Positions 27,157-35,313 of a stretch of 64,000 nt of DNA are shown here, one piece after another. Origin of the DNA: Myxococcales bacterium (GTDB lineage Bacteria > Myxococcota_A > Bradymonadia > UBA7976 > UBA1532). The notes under the pieces were generated by a model that was not told where the DNA came from, made no database searches, and was given only the letters and a program-made list of their open reading frames with translations. Within the stretch, counting starts at the first letter, position 1. Every line of letters starts with the position of its first letter. Both the position numbers and the translations under genes were made by a program. Location: positions 1-64,000 of the forward strand of contig JACKDL010000030.1 in assembly GCA_020633555.1 (NCBI GenBank). Direction: 5' to 3'.

Positions 27157-28308
27157 ATGATCCTCGATCGCGCCACCACCGCCGATCCGGGCTGGCCCGC
27201 CGGGCTCACCTGGCTGGTGGGCGGGCAGGCGGCCTTCGCGCGGCTCTTCGCCCGCATCGACGCCGCCGAGCACACCGTGCGGATCCGGGCGTACATCTGG
27301 CGGGATGACGCCACCGGGCAGGCCCTGGCCCGGGCCCTGCTGGCCGCCGCCGAGCGCGGCGTGCAGGTGCACATCCAGAAGAGCGCCGACGCCTGCACCC
27401 ACGAGTGGCACGAGGCCGGGGGGCAGAGTTTCTTCCATAAGCGCTTGTTGATGCGGCAGCACGTCACCGCCACCGCGCTGCACGGCTTCTACGGCCCGCG
27501 GCCCAAGGTGGCCCGGCAGCGGCCCAGCGACCTGGCCGACGCCCTGCGGGCGCACCCCAACGTGCACCTGGACCTGGGCCCCCACCACGACCACGCGAAG
27601 GTGTTCGTCATCGACGAGCGGGTGCTGCTGCTGGGGGGCATGGCCATTGGCGACGACGCCCACTTCGAGCTGCTGGATCACATGGTGGAGTGGGCCGACC
27701 CCGCCGCGGTGGCCCGCTTCCGCGCCCGCGAGGCCGGCGAGGTGGCCTACGATCCCGTCCGCCCGTGGGACTTCCTGCTCAACCCCGGCGCCGCCGGTGA
27801 GGACCTGCGGACGCAGCGCCTGGCGCTCATCGACGCCGCCGAGCGGTCGGTGCAGGTGGAGATGGCCTTCTTCGGCGATCCCGCCTTCACCGACGCCCTG
27901 TGCGCCGCCGTGGATCGGGGCGTCCAGGTCACCCTGCTGGCCGCCCGGAAGGCGGGCAAGCTGCGCTGGTACAACCCCCAGGTGCTCAACGCCATCCGCC
28001 GGCGCACCGGCGCCCCAGAACACCTGCGCGTGGCGCTGTACCCCCACGGGGTGCACGCCAAGCTGCTGGTGGTGGATGGGGCGGTGGTGGACGTGGGCTC
28101 GGCCAACTTCAACCGGCTGAGCCACGAGGGCTATGGCGAGGCCAACCTGTGCCTGCGCCTCCCCGCGGTGGGCCGGGCCTTGGCGCAGGTCATCGAGGGG
28201 CACGTGGCCGAGGCCACCCTGGCCACCGGGCGCATCCGCGCCTCGCGGGTGAAGGCGCGGCTGGAGCGGCACTTCATGGATCGGGCGGGCAAGCAGGCGC
28301 TGAAGTAG
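27157..28308 (+). CDS. Phospholipase D-family phosphatidyltransferase (cardiolipin synthase-like)
   Basis: 383 residues with the two HKD motifs that define the family: HHDHAKVFVIDE (about 145-156) and HGVHAKLLVVDG (about 303-314), each with the distal GG/GS-x-N/D segment (GGMAIGDD, GSANFNRLS). There is no N-terminal membrane helix, unlike typical ClsA. Probably acts on membrane phospholipids as transferase or phospholipase. ATG 27157 lies 10 bp after the RND gene, so it may be cotranscribed with the pump; it converges with the chalcone-isomerase-like gene. Confidence 0.82.
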   Translation: MILDRATTADPGWPAGLTWLVGGQAAFARLFARIDAAEHTVRIRAYIWRDDATGQALARALLAAAERGVQVHIQKSADACTHEWHEAGGQSFFHKRLLMRQHVTATALHGFYGPRPKVARQRPSDLADALRAHPNVHLDLGPHHDHAKVFVIDERVLLLGGMAIGDDAHFELLDHMVEWADPAAVARFRAREAGEVAYDPVRPWDFLLNPGAAGEDLRTQRLALIDAAERSVQVEMAFFGDPAFTDALCAAVDRGVQVTLLAARKAGKLRWYNPQVLNAIRRRTGAPEHLRVALYPHGVHAKLLVVDGAVVDVGSANFNRLSHEGYGEANLCLRLPAVGRALAQVIEGHVAEATLATGRIRASRVKARLERHFMDRAGKQALK

Positions 28309-28336
28309 GCAGGGCGGGGGCGGCGCCGGGCCGGGA

Positions 28337-28897
28337 TCACAGCCAGCGCGAGAGCGCCTTCTTCACATCGCCGTCGGCGGGCTTGCCGCCGAAGTAGATC
28401 TTCCAGAACGCCGTGGCGAAGCCGGCGTCGCCCAGCTTGATGGTGCTGCCCGAGCGGCTGCACACGAGGGGCTGGCCGGGCACGTAGGTGAACTTGATGT
28501 GCTCGCCCTCCTTGGCCTCCTTGCCCTTCAGCCAGCTCACGAGCTGCCCCAGCTCGGCGTCGTAGCCGCTGGGGGTGTTCTTGCGGAAGGCCTCCTTGGT
28601 GGCGTCGGCCATCTTCTCGCCGCTCACGTCGCGCTGCATGATCAGGTGCAGCACCTTCACCGCGTCGGCCTGGACCAGCCCGTCGGCGCCCTTGAACTTG
28701 GCGTCGGCGTCCACGTAGCTGGCGATGGTGTAGACGTTCACCCACGCCTTCTCGCGCAGGCCGGCGCCGGTGGCGCGCAGCGTCTTGCCGGCCACCGTCA
28801 CCGTGTTGGGGTAGTCCACCTTGGTGTCGTCGACGCCCAGCGCGTGGGCGGACAGGGGCAGGGCGAACAGGGCGAGCAGAGCCAGGGCGAGACGCAT
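28337..28897 (-). CDS. Chalcone isomerase-like exported protein
   Basis: 186 residues. ATG 28897 has AAGGAGG upstream; earlier in-frame starts lack this. A signal peptide (LALALLALFALPLSAHA) precedes a chalcone-isomerase-like domain: TVTVAGKTLRATGAGLREKAW..VYTIASYVD, a central DVSGEKMADATKEAF and FVC-type core, ending KKALSRWL. Bacterial members of this family are periplasmic and of unknown role; they are not thought to make flavonoids. It is alone between convergent and divergent neighbours. Confidence 0.8.
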   Translation of the reverse strand: MRLALALLALFALPLSAHALGVDDTKVDYPNTVTVAGKTLRATGAGLREKAWVNVYTIASYVDADAKFKGADGLVQADAVKVLHLIMQRDVSGEKMADATKEAFRKNTPSGYDAELGQLVSWLKGKEAKEGEHIKFTYVPGQPLVCSRSGSTIKLGDAGFATAFWKIYFGGKPADGDVKKALSRWL

Positions 28898-29060
28898 GGG
28901 ACCTCCTTGCGGTGTGGGTCGGGCGGCGCGGCCGACGGGTCCCACTATCGGCCATTCAGGGAGGTGGCGCGAACCCGGGGTCAGCGGGGAACAGCGCCTT
29001 CTCTGCGGACTCCGTTCGCTTCCGTCGCGGCTGCTCATTGAACCGCCCGGGAGCATCCAG

Positions 29061-30232
29061 ATGAACCTGTCCAAGACCTGCGCCGCGTTGGCGCTCACCA
29101 GCCTCTTCGCTGCGGCGCCCGCCAGCGCCCAGCTCGTCGTCGACATCCGCGGGATCGCGGGCGAGGGCACCACCACGTGGGTGTTCTCGGGCAGCGACAC
29201 TGCGGACGACGTGGGCGTGACCGAGGGCTTCGGCGCGGGGGGCGTGACCGGCGGGAACGAGGCCTGGAGCGGCCTGGGCGACTTCACGACGGTGGCCACC
29301 GTGACCGGCAACATCGCGCCGAGCGGGGGCGCCGCCGTCATCGGCATCGCCGGCGTCGAGTACGCCGTCAGCAAGGTGCGCTATGGCTCCAACATCGGGG
29401 GCATGCTGGGCTTCTCCATCGTGGCCGACGCGGACAACCGTCTGTCCGATGGGGACGAGGTGGCCTGGAGCGGCGCGCTGAGCTTCGACATCGACCTGGA
29501 TGACTTCACCGCCTCGGTGAGCTCCGACTCGCTCGGCGGGCTGGAGCTGCAGCTCAACGTGATGAAGCTGTCGTCGCCCTTTGACGGGCAGGTCGTCATC
29601 AGCGAGGGCGGGCTGGAGCTGACCGGGCGGGGCTACGGCGCAGACGCGGACGGGGCCTACACGGACAGCGCCCAGGTCCAGGTCATCGCAGGCCTGCCGG
29701 GTGAGCAGGGCGAGCAGGGGCCGCAGGGCGAGCAGGGCGAGCAGGGCCTGCAGGGCGAGCCCTGCAGGGCGAGCAGGGGCCGCAGGGCGAGCAGGGCCCC
29801 CAGGGTCCCCAGGGCCCGCGGGGTGAGCAGGGCCCCCAGGGCGGCCAGGGTGAGCAGGGGCCCCAGGGCGAGCAGGGACCCCAGGGCGAGCAGGGACCCG
29901 AAGGCGCGCAGGGACCCCAGGGCGAGCAGGGGTTGATGGGCCCCGCCGGGCCGCAGGGGCCGGCCGGGGTGGTGGACGCGGCGGCGCTGGAGCGGGCGGT
30001 TCAGGTGCGGGTGGCCGCCGCCATGGCGCCCCTGGAGGACCGCGCCCACTGCCGCGACGTGGTCACCACCCTGAAGCTGGTGGAGGCGGTGCGCGCCTCG
30101 GCCTGGTGGCCGGGCCTGCCCCTGGCCAAGATCGACGGGCGCCTGGTGGACAACCTGGAGCTGGATCGCGCCGACGCGCTGCGCTGTGTGCGGATGGTGA
30201 TGGGGCCGGGCAGCTTCGTCAGCGTCTACTGA
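29061..30232 (+). pseudogene. Collagen-like secreted protein gene, frameshifted in the Gly-X-Y tract
   Basis: ATG 29061 opens a signal peptide (CAALALTSLFAAAPASAQ) and a beta-rich N-terminal domain of about 190 residues. A collagen-like G-E-Q/G-P-Q repeat starts near 29697. The first frame is lost at about 29757-29762, after which it gives Arg/Ser-rich nonsense and stops at 29936. The Gly-X-Y repeat continues in another frame for about 20 triplets and ends with an AALERAVQVRVAAAM coiled-coil and a C-terminal domain, ending GSFVSVY at 30232. Comparing repeat units shows a 4-base deletion (AGGG). It may be true inactivation, slippage-based variation, or an assembly error. The intact protein would be surface-exposed and fibrous. 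Confidence 0.8.
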
Positions 30233-30259
30233 CCGGCCGCCGGCCGGGCTGGCCCGTCA
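30230..30259. terminator. Hairpin between convergent genes
   Basis: CCGGCC-GCC-GGCCGG (30233-30247) lies between the convergent stops at 30232 and 30257, with an outer TGAC/GTCA pairing. No T-tract; a candidate bidirectional terminator. Confidence 0.35.
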
Positions 30260-30811
30260 GAGCATGCCCGTCTCGAGCAGGGCCGCCTCGCTCATCATCT
30301 CGCGACTCCACGGCGGGTCGAACACCAGGTTGATCTCGACGTGGCGGATGGTGGGGATGCGCATGAGCGCCGAGCGCACGTCGTGCACCAGGATGGGCCC
30401 CATGCCGCAGGCGGGGGCCGTGAGCGTCATGTCGATCTCGACCTCGCGGTGGTCCTCGGCCATGCGCTCCACGTCGCAGCGGTACACCAGCCCCAGCTCC
30501 TTGATGTCCACCGGGATCTCGGGGTCGTAGACCTGGTGCAGGGCGAAGTCGATGGCCGCCCGCACCTCGTCATCGTTGGGGTGGTCGGGGATGGGCGCCA
30601 TGGGCGGCACCGGCTTGCCGAGGGCGTCGGCGTCCTCGCCGTCGATGCGATACAGGTTGCCCCGCATCATCACCGTGAAGGCGCGGCCGAGGGCCTGGGT
30701 GATCACCACCAGGCTGCCGGCGTCCAGGTTCGTGGGCTCGCCGTTGGGCACGGTGACGCAGTCCACGTCCCGCAGCAGCACCACCGACTCGTTGTTGTGG
30801 CCGAAGAACAC
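30257..30811 (-). CDS. sufT: SufT family Fe-S cluster assembly protein (DUF59/MIP18)
   Basis: About 184 residues from GTG 30811, which has AGGGGG upstream; an alternative GTG at 30874 adds 21 residues that do not look conserved. The N-terminal SufT part reads RDVDCVTVPNGEPTNLDAGSLVVITQALG and YRIDGEDADALGK. The DUF59/MIP18 domain follows (DEVRAAIDFALHQVYDPEIPVDIKELGLVYRCDV), with MTLTAPACGMGPIL, where the conserved Cys lies, and a C-terminal VNLVFDPPW. SufT helps mature Fe-S proteins. No suf operon is nearby; upstream is the NTAQ1-like gene on the same strand. Confidence 0.85.
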   Translation of the reverse strand: MFFGHNNESVVLLRDVDCVTVPNGEPTNLDAGSLVVITQALGRAFTVMMRGNLYRIDGEDADALGKPVPPMAPIPDHPNDDEVRAAIDFALHQVYDPEIPVDIKELGLVYRCDVERMAEDHREVEIDMTLTAPACGMGPILVHDVRSALMRIPTIRHVEINLVFDPPWSREMMSEAALLETGML

Positions 30812-30878
30812 CGTCTGCCCCCTGGGCGCGTTTCGAGGCGCCGTAAGATGCACCAGGCCGGGGGCAGGACGCACGCAC

Positions 30879-30896
30879 CCTGACCTTCAGGTCAGG
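30879..30896. promoter_or_regulatory. 18-bp dyad symmetry upstream of sufT
   Basis: CCTGACCT-TC-AGGTCAGG is a perfect 8-bp inverted repeat with a two-base centre, overlapping the stop of the NTAQ1-like gene and lying 67 bp before the preferred sufT start. The geometry would fit a dimeric regulator's operator or a small hairpin. No regulator is identified. Confidence 0.35.
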
Positions 30897-31425
30897 TTTC
30901 GCTGCCGAAGGTCGCCAGATCCACCACCCGCCCGGGGCCCCCCGGGCCCATGGCCACGAAGTCGGGCAGCCGGTGCGGGGCGGCCGGCCGGCTGATGGGC
31001 GGCCAGGGGGGCGGCGGCTGCAGCCACGCCCCGTCCGCGGCGCGCATGTGCCTGCGATCGCTGGTGAATTCGCCCTGTGCGACCGCCCAGGGCACCACGC
31101 GGAACAGGGGGTCGTACTGGGGCGGGGCCTGGCCCACGTGGGGGAAGCTGGCGGCGATCCAGGCTGCCAGGGGCAGGGGGCTGCCCGCGGTGCAGTCCAG
31201 GTCGTGGATCCAGCCGTCGGCGCGCACCACCACGTGGTAGTCCCACACCACATAGCCGTGCGCGTTCGCCGCCCGCTGGGCGAACAGCACCACCTGCTGC
31301 AGCGGGTTGCTGATGAAGACCAGCTGGGGCGCTCCGCCGGCGGCGGCGAGCCGGGCGGCCAGGCGCCAGGCGTTCTCCTCGCAGTAGAAGGGCTGGTAGT
31401 CGGGCGGGGGGCTGAGGGCGGTCAT
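30892..31425 (-). CDS. NTAQ1-like protein N-terminal glutamine amidohydrolase
   Basis: 177 residues from ATG 31425. It matches eukaryotic NTAQ1/WDYHV1: YCEENAW near the N-terminus (catalytic Cys about 15), WDYHVVV (catalytic His about 64) and IHDLDC (catalytic Asp about 77), then PLFRVVPW and, near the C-terminus, DRRHMRAADG with a PP-rich segment. The family converts N-terminal Gln of proteins to Glu, creating a destabilising residue for N-degron degradation. In bacteria it would need a Glu-specific leucyl-transferase (Bpt) and ClpS/ClpAP, none of which is here. It is followed by sufT and is divergent from a secreted-protein gene. Confidence 0.82.
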   Translation of the reverse strand: MTALSPPPDYQPFYCEENAWRLAARLAAAGGAPQLVFISNPLQQVVLFAQRAANAHGYVVWDYHVVVRADGWIHDLDCTAGSPLPLAAWIAASFPHVGQAPPQYDPLFRVVPWAVAQGEFTSDRRHMRAADGAWLQPPPPWPPISRPAAPHRLPDFVAMGPGGPGRVVDLATFGSET

Positions 31426-31546
31426 CGCGTCAGGATGGCGCGCAGCGCGGCCGGGGGCCAGGGGGCCGCGCCCTGCTTGTGGTGCGCCGGTCACCGGCGT
31501 ACCAGTAGGGCAGCGGGGGGTGCGCCCCCTGGAGGTCCAAAGCGCC

Positions 31547-34183
31547 ATGCCCGCGTCCACCCCGCGTCCGGCGGATCGGCGGCCGCCCCCGTGGGCCGCC
31601 CTCGCCTGCCTGCTCGCCCTGGCGCCCGCCCCTGCGGGGGCCGTGGAGATCGTCTCGCGCCAGTGGTCCGATCCCCACCCGGGCGTCCGGCTGCTGCAGG
31701 GGCGCACCCGGGCGCCCGCCGCGGACTTTCACGCGCTGTACGTCGACCTGTGCGCCGAGGGGGTCCGGTTGCTGGCCACGGGCCCCGCGGCCCAGCGGCA
31801 GACCCCCTCGGCCTGGGCGCGGGCCGCAGGCGCCCAGGCGGCCATCAACGGGGACTTCTTCCGCACCGACACGGCGACCCCGGTGGTGTACGGGCTGGCG
31901 GTGGGCGGGGGGCGCGCCTGGCCGGCGGCCCAGACCGGCGCCGGAGCGCGCTATGCCGACGAGTGGTACGCCCGGCGATACGGGTGGATCGCCTTCGGGC
32001 CGGGCTGGGCGGAGTTCGATCACACCCGCTGGGCCAAGCGCAACGTCCCGATTCAACAAGGCTTTCATGGTGGTCAGGTGGTCGAGGAGGCCCCGCCGGG
32101 CGCCCAGGCGCTGGTGAGCGGCTTCCCCGAGCTGGTCACCGAGGGCGCGCGCCACCGCTGCGCCGATCCCACCGCTGACACCTGCTTCCCCGACCGCAGC
32201 GACATGCGGGCCCGGCACCCCCGCTCGGCCATGGGGCTCAGCCAGGACCGCCGGACGCTGATCCTGGTGGCGGTGGACGGCCGTTCGGCCCAGTCCGCCG
32301 GCATGTACGGCGCCGAGCTGGCCTGGCTGATGGAGGCCCTTGGCGCCTGGCAGGCCTTCAACCTGGACGGGGGCGGCTCGTCGGCCTTGTGGGTGCAGGG
32401 CCCTGGGGTGGTGAGCGACCCGTCCGACGGATCCCAGCGGGCCGTGGCCAACCACTGGGGGGTCATCGCGAGCGGCGCCGGCGAGCCGGGGAGCTGCCCC
32501 GTGGGCGTGACCGTCGAGGGGTGCTTCGCCGCGGATCCCACGGGCGCGCGGTGTGGCAACCTGGTGGCCGAGCTGGTGGGCGGGGTGCTGGGCAGCACCA
32601 GCACGGACGTGGATGGGGACGGCCGCGCCGATGTGTGCGGCCGCGGGGCGGCGGGCCTGTGGTGCCACCGGGCCGGCGACGGCGGCTTCGCCGCCGCCCG
32701 CGCCTTCGAGGTCGCCCTGAGCGATGCCCAGGGCTGGGCCGATCCCAGCAACGGCTCGACCCTGCGTTTCGGGGACCTGGACGGCGATGGCCGGGCCGAC
32801 GTGTGCGCGCGGGCCAACGCAGGCATCCGCTGCTGGCTGGGGGCCCCCGACGGCGTGGGCGATCGGTGGGTGGGGCCGGCGCTGTCGGACGACGAGGGCT
32901 ACGCGGCGCCCGGACGGTACGCGCCCCTGCTGCTCGCCGACGTCACCGGCGACGGCCGCGATGACCTCTGCGCCCGCGCCGCCGACGACGTGCGCTGCTG
33001 GCCGTCCACGGGGGCGGGCTTCGGTGAGCCGCTCGCCGGCCCGGCCTGGGGCGACGGCTCGGCCTTGGACGGGCCCGCCGGCTACGGGAGCCTGCGGGCC
33101 GGGGATGTGGACGGCGACGGGCGGGCCGATCTGTGCGCCCGCCTGGGCGAGGGCGTGCGCTGCGCGCTGGCGGGGGACGCGGGCTTCGTGGCCGAGGTGG
33201 CCGGGCCGGCCTGGGCCGACGCCCAGGGCTGGGGCGCGCCGCGCTTCTGGTCCACCCTGCGGCTGGCCGACGTGGACGGCGACAGTCGGGCGGACCTGTG
33301 CGCCCTGACGGCGGGCGATGTGCGCTGCCACCTGGCCACCGGCGACGGCTTCGGGCCCGCCGAGGTGGTGGCGCCGCTGGAGGGCGCCGCGTGGGGCCAA
33401 TGGGCCCACTACGGCACCCTGCGGGCGGGGGACGTGGACGGCGACGGGCGCCAGGACCTGTGCGCCCGCGGCCCCGATGGGCTGCTGTGCTGGCTGCGCC
33501 GGGGCGAGGGCGCCTGGGACGCCTGGCCCACCGCCCACTTCGCTGAGGCCCTCTGGGACGAGCCCACGCGCGTGGCCACGATCCAGCTCGCCGACGTGGA
33601 CGGCGACGGGCGCGCCGACGCCTGCGGGCGTGCGCCAGACGGGGTGCGCTGCCACCTGGCGGTCGAGGGCGGCTTCGCCCAGGCCAGCCTGCAGGTGCCC
33701 GAGTTCACCGACGCGGGGGGCTGGCAAGCGAACCGGTACGGCGCCACGGTGCGGGTGGCGGGCCCCCCGGCGAACCTCGGCCCCGCGCCGGACGAGGGCG
33801 TGCCGGATGCCGGCGTCCCCGCGGACGCGGGTCCGCGCGAGGACGGGGGCCCGGCTGACGACGTGGGCCCGGCTGGGGACCTTGGCCGGGCCGGGGACGC
33901 GGGCCTGGCCGAGGACGGCGAAGGGCCCCGCGACGCTGTGGCGCCGGCGGACGTGGGCCCGGTCACCGACCGGGGCCGCGCGGACGCTGCGGGGGACTCG
34001 GCAGAGACCGGCATCGGGCGCAAGCGGGCGTCGCGGCTGGCGGGGGGCTGTCGCAGCGCGGCGGGCAGCCGGTCGTCCCCCGGCGGGTGGCTGGCGCTGT
34101 TGGCGCTGCTCGCGCTGAGGCCACGGGTCCGGCGACGGCTGCTCAGGGCGCCGCCCAGGGGTCCGCGAAGCGCGGATCCGTGA
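31547..34183 (+). CDS. Secreted phosphodiester glycosidase (NAGPA-like) with FG-GAP repeats and MYXO-CTERM-like tail
   Basis: 878 residues. ATG 31547 is chosen because GGAGGT lies ten bases upstream and it yields a clear signal peptide. Residues about 30-310 form an NAGPA-like domain (AAINGDFFRTD, AMGLSQDRRTLILVAVDGR, NLDGGGSSALWV), which in characterised relatives cleaves phosphodiester-linked sugars. Next come seven copies of a D-V-D-G-D-G-R-A-D-x-C motif, spaced 50-60 residues apart, of the calcium-binding FG-GAP/VCBS type. A Pro/Asp/Gly linker leads to a GGC, a hydrophobic stretch (WLALLALLAL) and Arg-rich end, resembling MYXO-CTERM sorting signals. Its end overlaps the convergent peroxidase gene by 41 bp. 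Confidence 0.82.
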   Translation: MPASTPRPADRRPPPWAALACLLALAPAPAGAVEIVSRQWSDPHPGVRLLQGRTRAPAADFHALYVDLCAEGVRLLATGPAAQRQTPSAWARAAGAQAAINGDFFRTDTATPVVYGLAVGGGRAWPAAQTGAGARYADEWYARRYGWIAFGPGWAEFDHTRWAKRNVPIQQGFHGGQVVEEAPPGAQALVSGFPELVTEGARHRCADPTADTCFPDRSDMRARHPRSAMGLSQDRRTLILVAVDGRSAQSAGMYGAELAWLMEALGAWQAFNLDGGGSSALWVQGPGVVSDPSDGSQRAVANHWGVIASGAGEPGSCPVGVTVEGCFAADPTGARCGNLVAELVGGVLGSTSTDVDGDGRADVCGRGAAGLWCHRAGDGGFAAARAFEVALSDAQGWADPSNGSTLRFGDLDGDGRADVCARANAGIRCWLGAPDGVGDRWVGPALSDDEGYAAPGRYAPLLLADVTGDGRDDLCARAADDVRCWPSTGAGFGEPLAGPAWGDGSALDGPAGYGSLRAGDVDGDGRADLCARLGEGVRCALAGDAGFVAEVAGPAWADAQGWGAPRFWSTLRLADVDGDSRADLCALTAGDVRCHLATGDGFGPAEVVAPLEGAAWGQWAHYGTLRAGDVDGDGRQDLCARGPDGLLCWLRRGEGAWDAWPTAHFAEALWDEPTRVATIQLADVDGDGRADACGRAPDGVRCHLAVEGGFAQASLQVPEFTDAGGWQANRYGATVRVAGPPANLGPAPDEGVPDAGVPADAGPREDGGPADDVGPAGDLGRAGDAGLAEDGEGPRDAVAPADVGPVTDRGRADAAGDSAETGIGRKRASRLAGGCRSAAGSRSSPGGWLALLALLALRPRVRRRLLRAPPRGPRSADP

Positions 34184-35243
34184 GGAAGCCCTCGTCGGTC
34201 AGGCTGTCCAGAAAGGCGATGAGATCGGCCCTCTCGGCGTCGCTGATGACGAAGCCCGGCACGAACTCGCTCACCAACGGCCCGCCGGCACGCCCGCCCT
34301 GGGCGTAGTGATCGATGACCTCGCCCAGGGTCGCCACGCTGCCGTCGTGCATGTAGGGGGCGGTGACCGCGATGTTGCGCAGGGTGGGCGCCCGGAACCG
34401 CCCCATGTCCTCGGCTCGGCCCGTCACCGCGTGCAGGCCCGTGTTGGGGGCGGGGTAGGCGCCTTGGCCGTCCAGGTCGTACAACCCCGTGTTGTGAAAG
34501 GCGATCTCGGCCTCGGCCTTGCCCTGGTGGTCCACGGCGTCGGTGAAGTTGAACCCGCCGTGGCAGTGGAAGCACTCCAGCCGCTCGCTCATGAACAGGG
34601 CCATCCCGCGCTGCTGCTGGGCGGTGAGCGCCTTGGTGTCGCCCGCTACGAAGCGGTCGTAGGGGCTGTCGGCCGAGATCAGCGTGCGCTGGAAGCTGGC
34701 GATGGCCTGCACCACCCGCTCGAGGGTGAAGGGATCGGCGTCGGCGGGCCACGCCAGCCGGAACAGGCCCTGGTACACGGGGTCGGCGCGCAGGGTGGCC
34801 AGCAGGGCGTCCTCGCGTCCCGCCAGGCCCATCTCGACGGGGGCCTCGCCGAACATGGGCAGCAGCGCCTGGTGCTCCAGGCGATCCACCAGCGGGCTGG
34901 CCCAGGTCAGGCGCGGGGCGTAGGCCACGTTGGTCAGGCTCATGCTGCCGCGGGGGGTGATCTCGCCGGTGGCGCCCTCGGCCTTGGCCTTGCCGTCGGT
35001 GAAGGCCAGCCGCTGCTCATGGCACGAGGCGCAACTCACGGTGCCGGTGATCGACAGGCGCCCGTCGTAGAACAGGTGCCGGCCCAGCTCGGCCTTCTGA
35101 GGGCTCATGGGGTTGTCGGCGGGCACGGCCGGGGCGGGGAAGTGGGCCGGCAGCGTCCAGGCGTAGGCGGCCGGGGTGGGGTCTTCGGCGCAGGCCGCCA
35201 GGGCGGCGAGGGCGAGGATCGGGGCGGCGAGGCGCAGGCGCAT
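34143..35243 (-). CDS. Di-heme peroxidase of the metallo-mystery pair (MbnH/MXAN_0977-like)
   Basis: 366 residues from ATG 35243, after GGGAGGG; the longer in-frame start lacks this. A lipoprotein-type signal (LAALAAC) precedes two c-type heme motifs, CASCH (about 72-76) and CFHCH (about 220-224), with PMFGEAPVEMG and MHDGS typical of MauG/cytochrome c peroxidase relatives. In the characterised MbnH/MbnP pair the diheme enzyme oxidises a Trp of its partner to kynurenine, making a copper site; this is the expected role given the MbnP-like gene next door. Lies in a four-gene minus-strand cluster with two further exported proteins. Confidence 0.85.
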   Translation of the reverse strand: MRLRLAAPILALAALAACAEDPTPAAYAWTLPAHFPAPAVPADNPMSPQKAELGRHLFYDGRLSITGTVSCASCHEQRLAFTDGKAKAEGATGEITPRGSMSLTNVAYAPRLTWASPLVDRLEHQALLPMFGEAPVEMGLAGREDALLATLRADPVYQGLFRLAWPADADPFTLERVVQAIASFQRTLISADSPYDRFVAGDTKALTAQQQRGMALFMSERLECFHCHGGFNFTDAVDHQGKAEAEIAFHNTGLYDLDGQGAYPAPNTGLHAVTGRAEDMGRFRAPTLRNIAVTAPYMHDGSVATLGEVIDHYAQGGRAGGPLVSEFVPGFVISDAERADLIAFLDSLTDEGFLTDPRFADPWAAP

Positions 35244-35313
35244 GGGGGTCCCTCCCAGGAGCTTTGCCTGGGATGACCCGTGGCGAGCGGGACCGTGCAG
35301 GGCTGGCGCGGGG

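Noticed and set aside
29061..29936. Shorter collagen-like protein ending at 29936 as an intact gene
   Set aside because: After the disruption the frame encodes only Arg/Ser/Pro-rich nonsense, while the Gly-X-Y repeat and a normal C-terminus continue in another frame.
34143..34183. Bidirectional terminator between the glycosidase and peroxidase genes
   Set aside because: The two genes overlap by 41 bp at their 3' ends, and no hairpin is visible in the overlap.
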